From Bin18 sp965200355 (GTDB lineage: Bacteria > Desulfobacterota > Binatia > Bin18), in assembly GCA_965200355.1 (NCBI GenBank), contig OZ241351.1:3100001-3164000 (forward strand): a stretch of DNA of 64,000 nucleotides, read 5' to 3'. A model generated the notes under the pieces. That model saw only the letters and a program-made list of their open reading frames with translations, had not been told where the DNA came from and did not search any database. Shown piece by piece: positions 8,798 to 17,337 of this stretch. Both the position numbers and the translations under genes were made by a program. Position 1 is the first letter of the stretch, and each line of letters begins with the position of its first letter.

Positions 8798-9732
8798 GAA
8801 GGTGTGTTTCCAATTGAGGACAGGAAGCGCCGAGCCCGGTCAGCATCCTCTCCTATCTGCTGAACGAGTTCGTCGACCGACGAGAACTTCTGCTCTGCTC
8901 GGAGGTATTTGATAAAGCGCACCCGAAGACGTTTGCCGTACAGGTCAGCGGAAAAGTCAAAGAGGTTCGTTTCAACTGTTCTCCGGTTTGCGCCAAAAGT
9001 GGGATTCACCCCAATGTTTGCGACGGCATTATACTCCCCGTCGTCTACACACGCCCGGACCGCGTACACGCCATTCGGCAACAGGACGGCGGTCTGAGGA
9101 CGGATATTCGCAGTTGGAAATCCGATGTGCCGCCCCCGCTGAAATCCCTGAATGACCCGGCCACTGACCGCATAGGGCTGCCCTAGCAGTGTGGTTGCCT
9201 CGTGCAGTTTGCCAGTCTGGAGCAGTGAGCGCACCACCGTACTGCTGACTTCTTGCTGCCCCACTGTCACCGACCCGATCACCTCTACCTCGAATCCCCA
9301 CCGTTTTCCCAGCGCACTGAGCAGGCGGGCATTGCCGGCTCGGTCTCGGCCAAAACTGAAATTATGGCCCACCAAAATTTTTTCGACACCAAGGGCGTCA
9401 AGCAGATAGTGACGCACAAACTCTTCGGGGGCGAGATGAGAAAAGTCGAGCCCAAACCGCTGTAAGACGACCCCATCAACGCCTAATTCAGCAATCCTCT
9501 GGAGCTTCTCACGTAAACTCAAAATTAATGGCACTGGACTTCCAGGCCGCAGTATCGAAAGGGGATGCGGGTGGAATGTCATAGCCAGAGCGGTCCCGTG
9601 GCGCGCGGTGGCTTCTTCGACCAGCCGAGAGAGAAGCATCCGGTGACCTGAGTGCACTCCATCGAAATTTCCCAGACCAATGACCGGATGGGGGAACGGC
9701 GGGTGGTGCGAGGCGTATCGGATAATTTTCAT
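8794..9732 (-). CDS. ribF: Bifunctional riboflavin kinase / FAD synthetase RibF
   Basis: Converts riboflavin to FMN and FMN to FAD. The N-terminal nucleotidyltransferase half has GLGNFDGVHSGHRMLL (near residues 19-34) and the FSFGRDRAGN motif. The C-terminal flavokinase half contains GFPTANI (near residue 205) and the conserved VETNLFDF segment with the kinase Asn-Glu region. 312 residues, normal. It starts with ATG at 9732, 35 bases downstream of cpoB, and its stop overlaps the rluD start, placing it between the Tol-Pal genes and rho in one direction of transcription. Confidence 0.95.
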   Translation of the reverse strand: MKIIRYASHHPPFPHPVIGLGNFDGVHSGHRMLLSRLVEEATARHGTALAMTFHPHPLSILRPGSPVPLILSLREKLQRIAELGVDGVVLQRFGLDFSHLAPEEFVRHYLLDALGVEKILVGHNFSFGRDRAGNARLLSALGKRWGFEVEVIGSVTVGQQEVSSTVVRSLLQTGKLHEATTLLGQPYAVSGRVIQGFQRGRHIGFPTANIRPQTAVLLPNGVYAVRACVDDGEYNAVANIGVNPTFGANRRTVETNLFDFSADLYGKRLRVRFIKYLRAEQKFSSVDELVQQIGEDADRARRFLSSIGNTPS

Positions 9733-9767
9733 ACTCGGTGCCCCGAAGCAGTCCGGGCGCGGGCCGG

Positions 9768-10667
9768 CTAACGCCCAAGCGTCTGGAGCATGGTCTGTGC
9801 TTCAGCCGTTTGGGCGGCTGACGGATGGTCACTCACGAGCTTCTGAAGGATCAGGCGGGCGTCCGTCTTATCCCCAATCGCAAGAAATGCCTGAGCTTGG
9901 CGCAGGAGGGCGGCGGCAACCCGGTCACCCTGTCGATAGGAAAGGACATCATTAAACTCAAGGATGGCTCGATTATAGTCATTCTGGACATAATGGCTCT
10001 CGCCAATCCAGTACTGGGCGTCATCTGCCATTTGTGACTCAGGGCAACGCCGCTGAAAGGTGCGGAAGTCCTGAATCGCTGGATTGTATTGCTGGTCTTG
10101 AAAGAGCCGGACTGCTCCGCGATAGAGGTCCTGACACTCTGGGGTATCCGTTGTCGAGGGGAGGCTGGCCGAGGGTGCGGGTGGAGGCGTGCGTTGTGGT
10201 ACCTCGAAAGGCAGGGAGGGAGGGCTGGGCTGAGTATCAGCGCCAGGTAGAGCAGGCACGTCCGGTCTATACTCGGGACGGCGTCTCACCGAACGCATCT
10301 GCCCCTCAAGGGCGACTAAGCGTTGCTCAAGGCTGCGCAGTTGTGGAACGGTTTCACTCTCTTGTTTGGAAACACGGGTCAGACGGTGCTGGAGTTCTTC
10401 AATCGCACCCTGAAGCTGTTGAACCTGACGCTGGAGGCCATCGATTGAGGCATCGGTATTGGCGACTTGAGTCCGTATCGCCGTGCGCTCGCTCCGCACT
10501 TGTTGCAGGTCCGCTTGGGTTGCGCACCCAGCAAGCCAGAGACCTAGCAGGAGCACAGGGCACAGCAACCAGCGGCTGGCTCCCACCGCACGGGTGTGGA
10601 GCCAGCGCTGACGCCCGTTGCCTAGCGTAGGACTGAGAAATGGCCGCGCCGATTTCGCTGCCAACAT
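9768..10667 (-). CDS. cpoB: Tol-Pal system protein CpoB (YbgF)
   Basis: Periplasmic protein of the Tol-Pal cluster; in E. coli it links Tol energy to peptidoglycan synthesis during division. Here an N-terminal hydrophobic stretch ends in the lipobox-like LAGC (near residue 48), followed by a coiled coil (about 50-120), a Pro-rich linker and a C-terminal TPR domain of about 120 residues (CQDLYRGAVRLFQDQQYNPA onwards). The ATG at 10667 lies 46 bases inside pal. A GTG at 10586 would give a compact 21-residue lipoprotein signal but lacks a ribosome site, so the start is uncertain. Unlike E. coli CpoB it may be a lipoprotein. Confidence 0.88.
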   Translation of the reverse strand: MLAAKSARPFLSPTLGNGRQRWLHTRAVGASRWLLCPVLLLGLWLAGCATQADLQQVRSERTAIRTQVANTDASIDGLQRQVQQLQGAIEELQHRLTRVSKQESETVPQLRSLEQRLVALEGQMRSVRRRPEYRPDVPALPGADTQPSPPSLPFEVPQRTPPPAPSASLPSTTDTPECQDLYRGAVRLFQDQQYNPAIQDFRTFQRRCPESQMADDAQYWIGESHYVQNDYNRAILEFNDVLSYRQGDRVAAALLRQAQAFLAIGDKTDARLILQKLVSDHPSAAQTAEAQTMLQTLGR

Positions 10668-11158
10668 GATTCATTCGCGTCCATGCACTGGGGCAGTTCT
10701 TCCCCATAACTGATGACGGAGAGCCGCTCAGCAGGAACTCCTAGGGTCATGAGATAATCCAGTGCTGCACGAGCTCGTTTTGTGCCAAGGGCAAGATTGT
10801 ATTCGACCGTTCCCCGATCATCACAATGCCCTTCAATTTCCACCCTGACCCCAGCATTGTTTTGCAACCAGGTGGCATTGGCTTGCAAGGTTTGGCGCGC
10901 CTCTTCAGACAGCTCAAACGAGTCATAGCCAAAGAAGACGTCGTGTAAAGGTCCGCCCGCCCCGCCCTGCTGGACACGCTCTTGGATGCGTTCGTCCTCC
11001 CCAATCCCAGTTTCCCCCATCCGTGACGTATCAGAGCCCGTACTCGGGGTGCTTCCATAGCTCATCGGCTGTGGAGATTGTTTCGGACATCCGATCAGGC
11101 CCAGAGAAAGCAAGAGTATACCGGTCAGCCAGCCACCGCGAAATTTATGACTAAACAT
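10622..11158 (-). CDS. pal: Peptidoglycan-associated lipoprotein Pal
   Basis: Outer-membrane lipoprotein that binds peptidoglycan and TolB. A signal peptide of about 20 residues ends at the lipobox LIGC. The C-terminal OmpA-like domain contains the peptidoglycan-binding motif EGHCDDRGTVEYNLALGTKRA-type region (I quote only the key residues: GHCD, D, R, N, L, R) and a final VLR. I use the ATG at 11158, preceded by AGGA at a good distance; the frame extends three codons further to 11167. 178 residues, normal. It lies 57 bases after tolB and overlaps cpoB. Confidence 0.95.
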   Translation of the reverse strand: MFSHKFRGGWLTGILLLSLGLIGCPKQSPQPMSYGSTPSTGSDTSRMGETGIGEDERIQERVQQGGAGGPLHDVFFGYDSFELSEEARQTLQANATWLQNNAGVRVEIEGHCDDRGTVEYNLALGTKRARAALDYLMTLGVPAERLSVISYGEELPQCMDANESCWQRNRRGHFSVLR

Positions 11159-11215
11159 TCTGCACATCCTACATATTCTGCACTATCACACTGTTTTTCC
11201 TCATCTCACGCCGGC

Positions 11216-12496
11216 TTATGGAAGGCGGGGCGACCATGCCGGACTGGTATCATTTCCCTTGCCTCCGGTCAATTGCTGTATGCTCTGGCCGTCTCGACTC
11301 ACCAGATAGAGTCGCCCGCGCCGCGTCACCACCAGATAGCGTCCGTCCGGCGACCACGAAGGATGTTCACCGCGGGCGATGTGCGCGGCTTCTCCGCCGT
11401 TCGGGTCAACCCACATCACACGAAATCCGCCCGAGCGGGCGGTATAGGCGATCCGATCTCCTTTTGGAGACCAAGCCGGGTCGGTATTATAGGCACTCTG
11501 AAACGTAATGCGTTTGGACTGTCCGGTTTCAATGTCCATCACATATATCTGGGGGCTGCCGCTCCGACTCGAACAAAATGCCAACTGGCGTCCGTCTGGC
11601 GACCACGCTGGGGAAACGTCGATACCACTATGGTGGGTTAAACGACGGATTAACTCGCCTTGGGGCGAGAGCAGGAAAATATCGGCATTCCCATTCTGAT
11701 CGATACTCACGGCAACGCGCGTGCCGTCCGGCGACCAGCTTGCTCCATAGGCAGTCCGGGCGTAGAGCCGGGCCGACCGTCCGGTCGCCAAATCAAGCGT
11801 AAACGGATGGGGCCCCCCCTGCTTGTACGAGAGAAATAAGAGTTCTGTCCCAGTTGGACTCCAGCTCGGTCCGAGGCTCAGCGCCCGGTCCTGCGTGACT
11901 CGGCGCACTTCGGTTCCACTCAGGTCGGTCACATAGACTTCCTTGATCCGGCCATCAACACGATTCGAGATAAAGGCGATTTGCGAATTAAAAGGCCCTT
12001 CTTCACCGGTCAGGAAAAGCATGATCTGGTCGGCAAAGCGGTGCGCCATGCGGCGGACATTACTTTTGTGTCCGCGATATCGCCGGCCGCCAATCTGCTT
12101 CTGTTGGGTCACGTCAAACAGGCGCGCCTCGATAGTTAATTGGTCGCCGGTCAGCCAGAAACCGCCTTTGACCAAGGCGAACGCATCCAATACGGCCCAG
12201 TTGTGGAAATTAATACGATCCAGCACAAACCCTTCGGGCCCCTCAATATACGCCTGCCGGTCAAGTACCCGGAAAAGACCCGAGAGGATGAGGTCCCTGG
12301 CAATCGTACTCGCAAAAGTTTCCCCGATTTGCCGCTCGGCGTGAGAGGCCGGATTCGACAGGGGTGAGATGGCGATTGGCACGCCGGCTCCCCCGGGCTT
12401 CGGCACTTCAATACGTATTTGTGCGGGAGCCGGCGTGGCCCATACCGCAAGGGCAGCGATGGTTGTCAGCAGCCATCCTCGCCGCGTCATCTGCAT
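11216..12496 (-). CDS. tolB: Tol-Pal system protein TolB
   Basis: Periplasmic beta-propeller protein that contacts Pal. After a signal peptide (TRRGWLLTTIAALAVWA, cleaved after a PAPA-type site) comes the N-terminal alpha/beta domain and then a propeller with repeated S-x-x-WSPDG blades (for example SPAWSPDGRQLAF). The frame is open back to 12577, but the ATG at 12496 has GGGGAG eight bases upstream and gives a normal signal peptide; an ATG at 12517 is also possible. About 426 residues, as expected. It follows tolA by 37 bases. Confidence 0.94.
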   Translation of the reverse strand: MQMTRRGWLLTTIAALAVWATPAPAQIRIEVPKPGGAGVPIAISPLSNPASHAERQIGETFASTIARDLILSGLFRVLDRQAYIEGPEGFVLDRINFHNWAVLDAFALVKGGFWLTGDQLTIEARLFDVTQQKQIGGRRYRGHKSNVRRMAHRFADQIMLFLTGEEGPFNSQIAFISNRVDGRIKEVYVTDLSGTEVRRVTQDRALSLGPSWSPTGTELLFLSYKQGGPHPFTLDLATGRSARLYARTAYGASWSPDGTRVAVSIDQNGNADIFLLSPQGELIRRLTHHSGIDVSPAWSPDGRQLAFCSSRSGSPQIYVMDIETGQSKRITFQSAYNTDPAWSPKGDRIAYTARSGGFRVMWVDPNGGEAAHIARGEHPSWSPDGRYLVVTRRGRLYLVSRDGQSIQQLTGGKGNDTSPAWSPRLP

Positions 12497-12533
12497 CGTC
12501 AGTTCTCCCCAACTCATTTCACCCGCTCCATAC

Positions 12534-13526
12534 CTACTGCGACTGACCGTACTGCGTCTCACCAAAAACGATCTCAATTTTTTGCTGGGTAAATTCGTTC
12601 CGATAGGCCTCCGGTGGAGGGGGGAGCGGACTGGCCTTTCTCACCGCCCGCATTGCGGATTCATCAAAGACGATATCCCCGGACCGTTCGACAAGCTCCA
12701 CCCCGACCACCTCGCCAGTGGCCAGGATACCAAACCGCACCAGCGCCGTGAGACCAGACTTGGTCTCGGCGACGATCCAACTTTGTTTCACCCGCTGTTT
12801 CACCTGTTGGGTGTATAAAATAAAAGGAAGACCGCGCAGCGTATTCCCCCCGCCGCTCCCCCCGGACGCCGAGGGTGGGTAAGGGCTCGGAGTGGTTTGA
12901 GGCGGGCCGGCCTGCACGCGCCGCCGGACCTTGTCCAAGGCCGCCACTATCTGCTGCTCGCGGTCCTCGGCACCCAGGTCCTGGGCCGCCGGCTCTTTGG
13001 GAGGCGCTGAGGGCAGCGGTTTTTTTGCCTGCTCGGATTTTTTGGCCGGCGCTTTTTTCACTGCCGCTTTTTCCGGCGGCTTTTTCTTCTCTCTTGATGG
13101 CTTTTTCGGCGGCGAGACTTTCTTCGACGCGATGTTGACGCTCTTTTTCTTTTGAGGCTGGGCCGCTTCGGGTTTCTTTTCTGCTTGCGCTCTTTTGGGT
13201 TCTTTGGATTCGGTTTTTGGTTTCTGAGCCTCGGCTTTCGGCGGCGGCTGGGGTTGTGGTAATGGCGCAGCAGCCGCGGGTTCTCCTTTCTTGGGGCGGG
13301 GAGCCGGCGGGGGCTCAGGGGCAGTCCCCAAGGCTGCCGGAGCAACCAGAGAGACGGTATAGCTTTGGGGTGTCCGGGACTGTGGCTGGGAAGGACCGGC
13401 AGCAGAGACCAGTGCCAACAGGAGCACGGTGTGGAGCAGCCCGGAGAGCATCACCATACGACTGAGCCGCTTATCCTGGGGTGGAGCGTTGGGCGGGTGC
13501 GGATTTTTTTGATTTTTTTGTGTCAC
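12534..13526 (-). CDS. tolA: TolA: Tol-Pal energy-transducing protein with TonB-like C terminus
   Basis: Inner-membrane protein spanning the periplasm and linking TolQR to TolB/Pal. One N-terminal membrane helix (residues about 24-43, MVMLSGLLHTVLLLALVSAA) is followed by a very Lys/Ala/Pro/Glu-rich region (about 70-200) and a TonB/TolA-type C-terminal domain (about 225-330) with the LVRFGILATGEVVGVELVERSG fold signature region. Starts at GTG 13526, three bases after the tolR stop. The identity rests on architecture and gene order, since TolA sequence is poorly conserved. Confidence 0.9.
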   Translation of the reverse strand: MTQKNQKNPHPPNAPPQDKRLSRMVMLSGLLHTVLLLALVSAAGPSQPQSRTPQSYTVSLVAPAALGTAPEPPPAPRPKKGEPAAAAPLPQPQPPPKAEAQKPKTESKEPKRAQAEKKPEAAQPQKKKSVNIASKKVSPPKKPSREKKKPPEKAAVKKAPAKKSEQAKKPLPSAPPKEPAAQDLGAEDREQQIVAALDKVRRRVQAGPPQTTPSPYPPSASGGSGGGNTLRGLPFILYTQQVKQRVKQSWIVAETKSGLTALVRFGILATGEVVGVELVERSGDIVFDESAMRAVRKASPLPPPPEAYRNEFTQQKIEIVFGETQYGQSQ

Positions 13527-13529
13527 AGC

Positions 13530-13967
13530 TCAAGATTCATTTGGTTGTGTGAAGTGCCCTTCCGGGAGGGGTTCAGTGACCATGCCGAGCTTTGCTATCC
13601 CCGCGCTCCGTATGGCCGCCATGACCGCAACCACCTTGCCATACGCAACGTCTTTATCCGCTCGAAGATACACGGTTCGGTCGGCCTGTAGCTTCACGAT
13701 TGCGAGCAGTTTTTCACCTAAAGCCACGAGGTCAAGCGGGGTATCGTTCAAGTGGATGCGTCCCTCGCCATCTATCGCGACCACCAACTGCTCTTCGGTA
13801 TCAGAGGCCAAGGCCCCAGCCTCGACAGCCGGCAACTCGACGTCAACGCCTTGCTGGAGGATGGGCGCCGTCACCATAAAGATCACCAGCAGGACCAACA
13901 TGACGTCAACAAAAGGTGTCACGTTGATCTGTGCAATGCTCCCCTCATCGCCCTGCTCAAAGGCCAT
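13530..13967 (-). CDS. tolR: Tol-Pal system proton channel subunit TolR (ExbD family)
   Basis: Inner-membrane ExbD-type subunit that works with TolQ as a proton-driven motor. The hallmark INVTPFVDVMLVLLVIFMV membrane segment (near residues 15-33) includes the conserved Asp needed for proton passage. The rest is the periplasmic domain ending in a typical MAAIRSAGIAKLGMVTEP-type segment. The ATG at 13967 is preceded by AAGGAG and GGAG and is preferred to the GTG at 13979. 145 residues, normal. It lies 19 bases after tolQ. Confidence 0.95.
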   Translation of the reverse strand: MAFEQGDEGSIAQINVTPFVDVMLVLLVIFMVTAPILQQGVDVELPAVEAGALASDTEEQLVVAIDGEGRIHLNDTPLDLVALGEKLLAIVKLQADRTVYLRADKDVAYGKVVAVMAAIRSAGIAKLGMVTEPLPEGHFTQPNES

Positions 13968-13986
13968 AGCCGGCTCCACTCCTTGC

Positions 13987-14733
13987 CTAGAGAAAATGAC
14001 GTTCGGCGATATTGAGAAATTCGGCTGAGAAGTTTTCCATGTCCGTTGCCAGGACTCGGACTTTGCGGCTGAAGTGATTATACGCCATCACCGAGGGAAT
14101 CGCCGCGGCCAGGCCAATCGCAGTCGCAATCAGCGCCTCAGCAATACCGGGCGCGACGGCTTGAATGGTTGACGTCCGCGTGAGACTTAAGCCCAGGAAT
14201 GCGTTCATAATACCCCAGACCGTTCCAAAGAGACCAATAAATGGCGCGGTACTGGCCGTTGTCGCTAAAAAAGTCAGCGCCCGCTCTAACCGGGTCACCT
14301 GTTCGCGCGCGGCCCGACGCATGGCCCGCTCGATATTCTCAATCCCACCTTCTTCCGGAATCGTCAGCGGAACAGGCTCGGCGGAGGCTTCGGGCGCCTT
14401 CCTCGTCCGCGTGAGTCGGAGGAGTTCCTGATAGCCGGCGCGAAAAACCTGAGCGAGCGGGCTCTCCTGCATTTCGAGGGCCGCAGTGTGAATAGCGGGG
14501 AGATTCTTGGTCTCCCAGAATATCGCGGTAAAGCGCTCAGATTCTCGCTTGGATTGACACAGTTGACGGAATTTATAGAGCATGATGCCCCAACTCACGA
14601 TAGAAAACGCCAAGAGAAGATACAAGACGGCCAGGACCACCGGTCCTGAGCCAGTGACCATATCAATAATGCTGTGGGACTGCCGAAGCGGAACGTCGGC
14701 TTGAACCGCAAAACGCCCGAGAAACCCATCCAT
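13987..14733 (-). CDS. tolQ: Tol-Pal system proton channel subunit TolQ
   Basis: MotA/TolQ/ExbB family proton channel subunit. It has three membrane helices: one near residues 27-47 and two in the C-terminal half (LTFLATTASTAPFIGLFGTVWGIM and the IAEALIATAIGLAAAIPSVMAYN region) with the usual conserved Thr/Gly-rich faces. The ATG at 14733 follows GGGGATTGGATT; a GTG at 14760 could add nine residues. About 248 residues. It heads the tolQRAB-pal-cpoB operon; no ybgC gene precedes it. The 224-base gap to gap (14734-14957) must hold both divergent promoters, but I see no clear consensus there. Confidence 0.94.
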   Translation of the reverse strand: MDGFLGRFAVQADVPLRQSHSIIDMVTGSGPVVLAVLYLLLAFSIVSWGIMLYKFRQLCQSKRESERFTAIFWETKNLPAIHTAALEMQESPLAQVFRAGYQELLRLTRTRKAPEASAEPVPLTIPEEGGIENIERAMRRAAREQVTRLERALTFLATTASTAPFIGLFGTVWGIMNAFLGLSLTRTSTIQAVAPGIAEALIATAIGLAAAIPSVMAYNHFSRKVRVLATDMENFSAEFLNIAERHFL

Positions 14734-14957
14734 AATCCAATCCCCACCCTCCGCACTCACCAGTTGGCATACCGTGGGCGCTTCGGTTCCTCCCGTGACC
14801 GGGAAAGCCTCAGATCATTATTGTGGCAGGACTAATACATGCAGACAACCGCGTCAATCGTTTTCCGTGACGGGCTTTCACCAGACCTGAAAATATGAAA
14901 GAAAACGGAGCGGAACGGCTGCCGTCTATCAGAACCCGCATAGCAGAAGAGGAACCC

Positions 14958-15965
14958 ATGGCGATACGTGTAGGCATCAATGGATTTGGCCGGATTGGAC
15001 GCAATGTTTTTCGTGCCAGTCTCAATGAGTCGGAACTTGAGTTTGTTGCGATCAACGACATCACCGACGCTCAGACCCTGGCACATCTATTACGTTACGA
15101 CTCTGTCCACGGTCAGCTTGAGGCTGAGGTCGTAGCCGCAGACAACGCCTTGATCGTCAACGGCAACAGGATTGAAATCAGCCAGGAGCGTGACCCAGGC
15201 AAGCTGCCCTGGGGCAGTCTTGGGGTCGATATTGCCCTTGAATCAACCGGCCTGTTCACCGCTCGTGAAAAATCCGCCTTACACCTGTCAGCCGGGGCGA
15301 AAAAGGTCCTGATCTCCGCGCCGGCAAAAAACCCTGATATTACCGTCTGCTACGGCGTCAATCATACGAACTATGATCCCGCCTCTCATCACATCATCTC
15401 GAATGCGTCGTGCACGACCAATTGTCTCTCTCCCGTGGCCAAAGTCCTGCACGAGTCTTTTGGTGTCGTGCGTGGCCTGATGACGACGGTCCACGCCTAT
15501 ACAAACGACCAGCGCATCCTGGACCTGCCCCACTCGGACATCCGCCGGGCGAGAGCGGCGGCCCAATCGATGATTCCGACCTCAACCGGCGCTGCCCGTG
15601 CCGTGGGCGAAGTGCTCCCGGAACTCAAAGGGAAACTCGACGGCATGGCGGTCCGTGTTCCGACCGCGAATGTCTCGGTTGTTGATCTGGTTGCTGAACT
15701 TGGCCAAACCGTCTCGGCAGACGCGGTCAACCAGGCCATGCGCACCGCAGCCGCAGGTCCGCTCAAGGGCGTGTTACAATACTGCGAGGAAGAGTTGGTC
15801 TCCGTTGATTTCAACGGCAACCCCCATTCGTCGATTTTTGACTCGGCCCTCACCAAGGTCATGGACGACAATTTTGTGAAAGTCCTCTCCTGGTACGATA
15901 ATGAATGGGGGTTCTCCAATCGTATGCGCGATATGACCCTGTTCATCGGCAGCCAGCTCGGATAG
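14958..15965 (+). CDS. gap: Type I glyceraldehyde-3-phosphate dehydrogenase
   Basis: NAD(P)-dependent glycolytic/gluconeogenic enzyme. The Rossmann motif INGFGRIGRN (residues 8-17) and the active-site SNASCTTNCL with catalytic Cys152 are intact, and the C-terminal SWYDNEWGFSNRM signature is present. The start at 14958 is chosen because of the AGAGGA just upstream and because MAIRVGINGFG is the family N terminus; the frame is open back to 14895. 335 residues. Followed after four bases by tpiA; pgk, the usual middle gene, is missing. Confidence 0.97.
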   Translation: MAIRVGINGFGRIGRNVFRASLNESELEFVAINDITDAQTLAHLLRYDSVHGQLEAEVVAADNALIVNGNRIEISQERDPGKLPWGSLGVDIALESTGLFTAREKSALHLSAGAKKVLISAPAKNPDITVCYGVNHTNYDPASHHIISNASCTTNCLSPVAKVLHESFGVVRGLMTTVHAYTNDQRILDLPHSDIRRARAAAQSMIPTSTGAARAVGEVLPELKGKLDGMAVRVPTANVSVVDLVAELGQTVSADAVNQAMRTAAAGPLKGVLQYCEEELVSVDFNGNPHSSIFDSALTKVMDDNFVKVLSWYDNEWGFSNRMRDMTLFIGSQLG

Positions 15966-15969
15966 CCCC

Positions 15970-16737
15970 ATGCCCATACGGCGGCCCCTGATTATCGGCA
16001 ACTGGAAAATGCACAAGACGCCGGCGGAGACAGATGCTCTGCTCTCAGCCCTGGTGGCGCAGCTTCCAGATACGCTTGCAGACCGGGAGGTTGTCGTCGC
16101 TCCCCCCTTTACTGCGTTGGAGACCGCGGCCCGGACGCTACGCGGGAGTCCAATCCGTCTCTCAGCCCAGAACCTTCACGCCGAGACGCACGGCGCGTTC
16201 ACCGGCGAAGTGTCCGGGCCGATGCTCAAGGCCGTGGGCTGTCAGTATGTGATCATCGGGCATTCGGAACGCCGCCAGTATTGTGGAGAAACCGACGAAC
16301 AGGTCGCCCAGAAAGTCAAAGCCGCCCAGCGCGACGGTCTGACGCCCATCGTCTGCGTGGGAGAAACCGCAGCCGAGCGCGAACGCGACAACACCCTGAC
16401 GGTGATCTCACGTCAGATTCAGGCCGGCCTTGCCGCCCAGTCCAGTGCCGCCCTCGTCCTGGCCTATGAGCCAATCTGGGCCATTGGTACGGGACAGACC
16501 GCCTCACCGGAACAGGCGCAAGCAGTGCATGCCGCCATTCGGCGGACGCTCGCCGAACTCGCCGGTCCATCCAGTGCCGACGCGGTCCGTATTGTCTATG
16601 GCGGCAGTGTCAAGCCGGACAACGTCGATGGACTGCTCGCCCAGCCTGATATTGATGGCGCCTTAGTCGGTGGGGCCAGCTTGCAAGCCGCCTCATTTGC
16701 TCGTATCGTTCACTTTGAGCAGGATATAAACCCATGA
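15970..16737 (+). CDS. tpiA: Triosephosphate isomerase
   Basis: Interconverts dihydroxyacetone phosphate and glyceraldehyde-3-phosphate. TIM barrel with N-terminal IGNWKMHKT (substrate Asn/Lys), IIGHSERR with catalytic His98, the signature AYEPIWAIGTG with catalytic Glu167, and the phosphate-binding YGGSVKPDN loop. 255 residues. It sits between gap and secG, with a four-base ATGA overlap with secG, so the three genes form one transcript. Confidence 0.97.
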   Translation: MPIRRPLIIGNWKMHKTPAETDALLSALVAQLPDTLADREVVVAPPFTALETAARTLRGSPIRLSAQNLHAETHGAFTGEVSGPMLKAVGCQYVIIGHSERRQYCGETDEQVAQKVKAAQRDGLTPIVCVGETAAERERDNTLTVISRQIQAGLAAQSSAALVLAYEPIWAIGTGQTASPEQAQAVHAAIRRTLAELAGPSSADAVRIVYGGSVKPDNVDGLLAQPDIDGALVGGASLQAASFARIVHFEQDINP

Positions 16738-17210
16738 TGTATACTGCCTTGATTGGCCTGCACGTTTTTGCCTGTATTTTTCTGATTGTAGTCGTGCTCT
16801 TACAAACCGGCAAAGGCGCTGATATGGGAGCCGTGTTCGGCGGCGGGTCGAGTGAAACCGTGTTCGGCAGCTCCGGGGCGGGCAATTTTCTGACAAAGCT
16901 GACAACCGGTATCGCCATCCTCTTTATGTTGACCTCGCTGGTCATGACCTATGGGCTTGCACGCCAAACATCTCAAAGTTTGTTTGATGATGTCCCGGCC
17001 CCGGCTATTCCCCAAGAGGGAACCGACGAGACTCCCTCGGCTGACCCAGCGGGAGGCCAAGTCTCAGACGCTCAACCCGCCGCCCCGCCGTTGACTGAGA
17101 CTGACGCAGGAGCGGAAACGGAACGTGGCGAGGAAGCCCCTTCAGAATCGGCGGCACCCGGCATTGAAGAACCTCAAGCCGAAGCACCAGCGGCAACACC
17201 GAGCAACTAA
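16734..17210 (+). CDS. secG: Preprotein translocase subunit SecG with long acidic tail
   Basis: Accessory subunit of the SecYEG translocon. Two membrane helices (about residues 4-22 and 52-73) flank the conserved cytoplasmic GKGADMGAVFGGGSS and TVFGSSGAGNFLTK segments, which identify SecG clearly. Most SecG proteins have 75-110 residues; this one has 158 because of a Glu/Ala/Pro/Thr-rich, probably unstructured tail from about residue 85. Translation is coupled to tpiA by the ATGA overlap. The role of the tail is unknown. Confidence 0.93.
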   Translation: MMYTALIGLHVFACIFLIVVVLLQTGKGADMGAVFGGGSSETVFGSSGAGNFLTKLTTGIAILFMLTSLVMTYGLARQTSQSLFDDVPAPAIPQEGTDETPSADPAGGQVSDAQPAAPPLTETDAGAETERGEEAPSESAAPGIEEPQAEAPAATPSN

Positions 17211-17223
17211 GCCTTGCCGCGTC

Positions 17224-17241
17224 GGCAGGAACGCGCCTGCC
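17224..17241. other. GC-rich hairpin after secG
   Basis: Perfect inverted repeat GGCAGG/CCTGCC with a six-base loop, starting 14 bases after the secG stop. There is no following T-run, so it is at best a 3'-end-stabilising hairpin or part of a factor-dependent terminator. Confidence 0.25.
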
Positions 17242-17337
17242 CTACGGAGAGCCTGAGGCGAGCGCACGTGGCCCAAGTCGTCTGGACCTGAATCGGTCTG
17301 ATGGAATCTGACAGCAGCACGCACAAAGGAGCAACGC

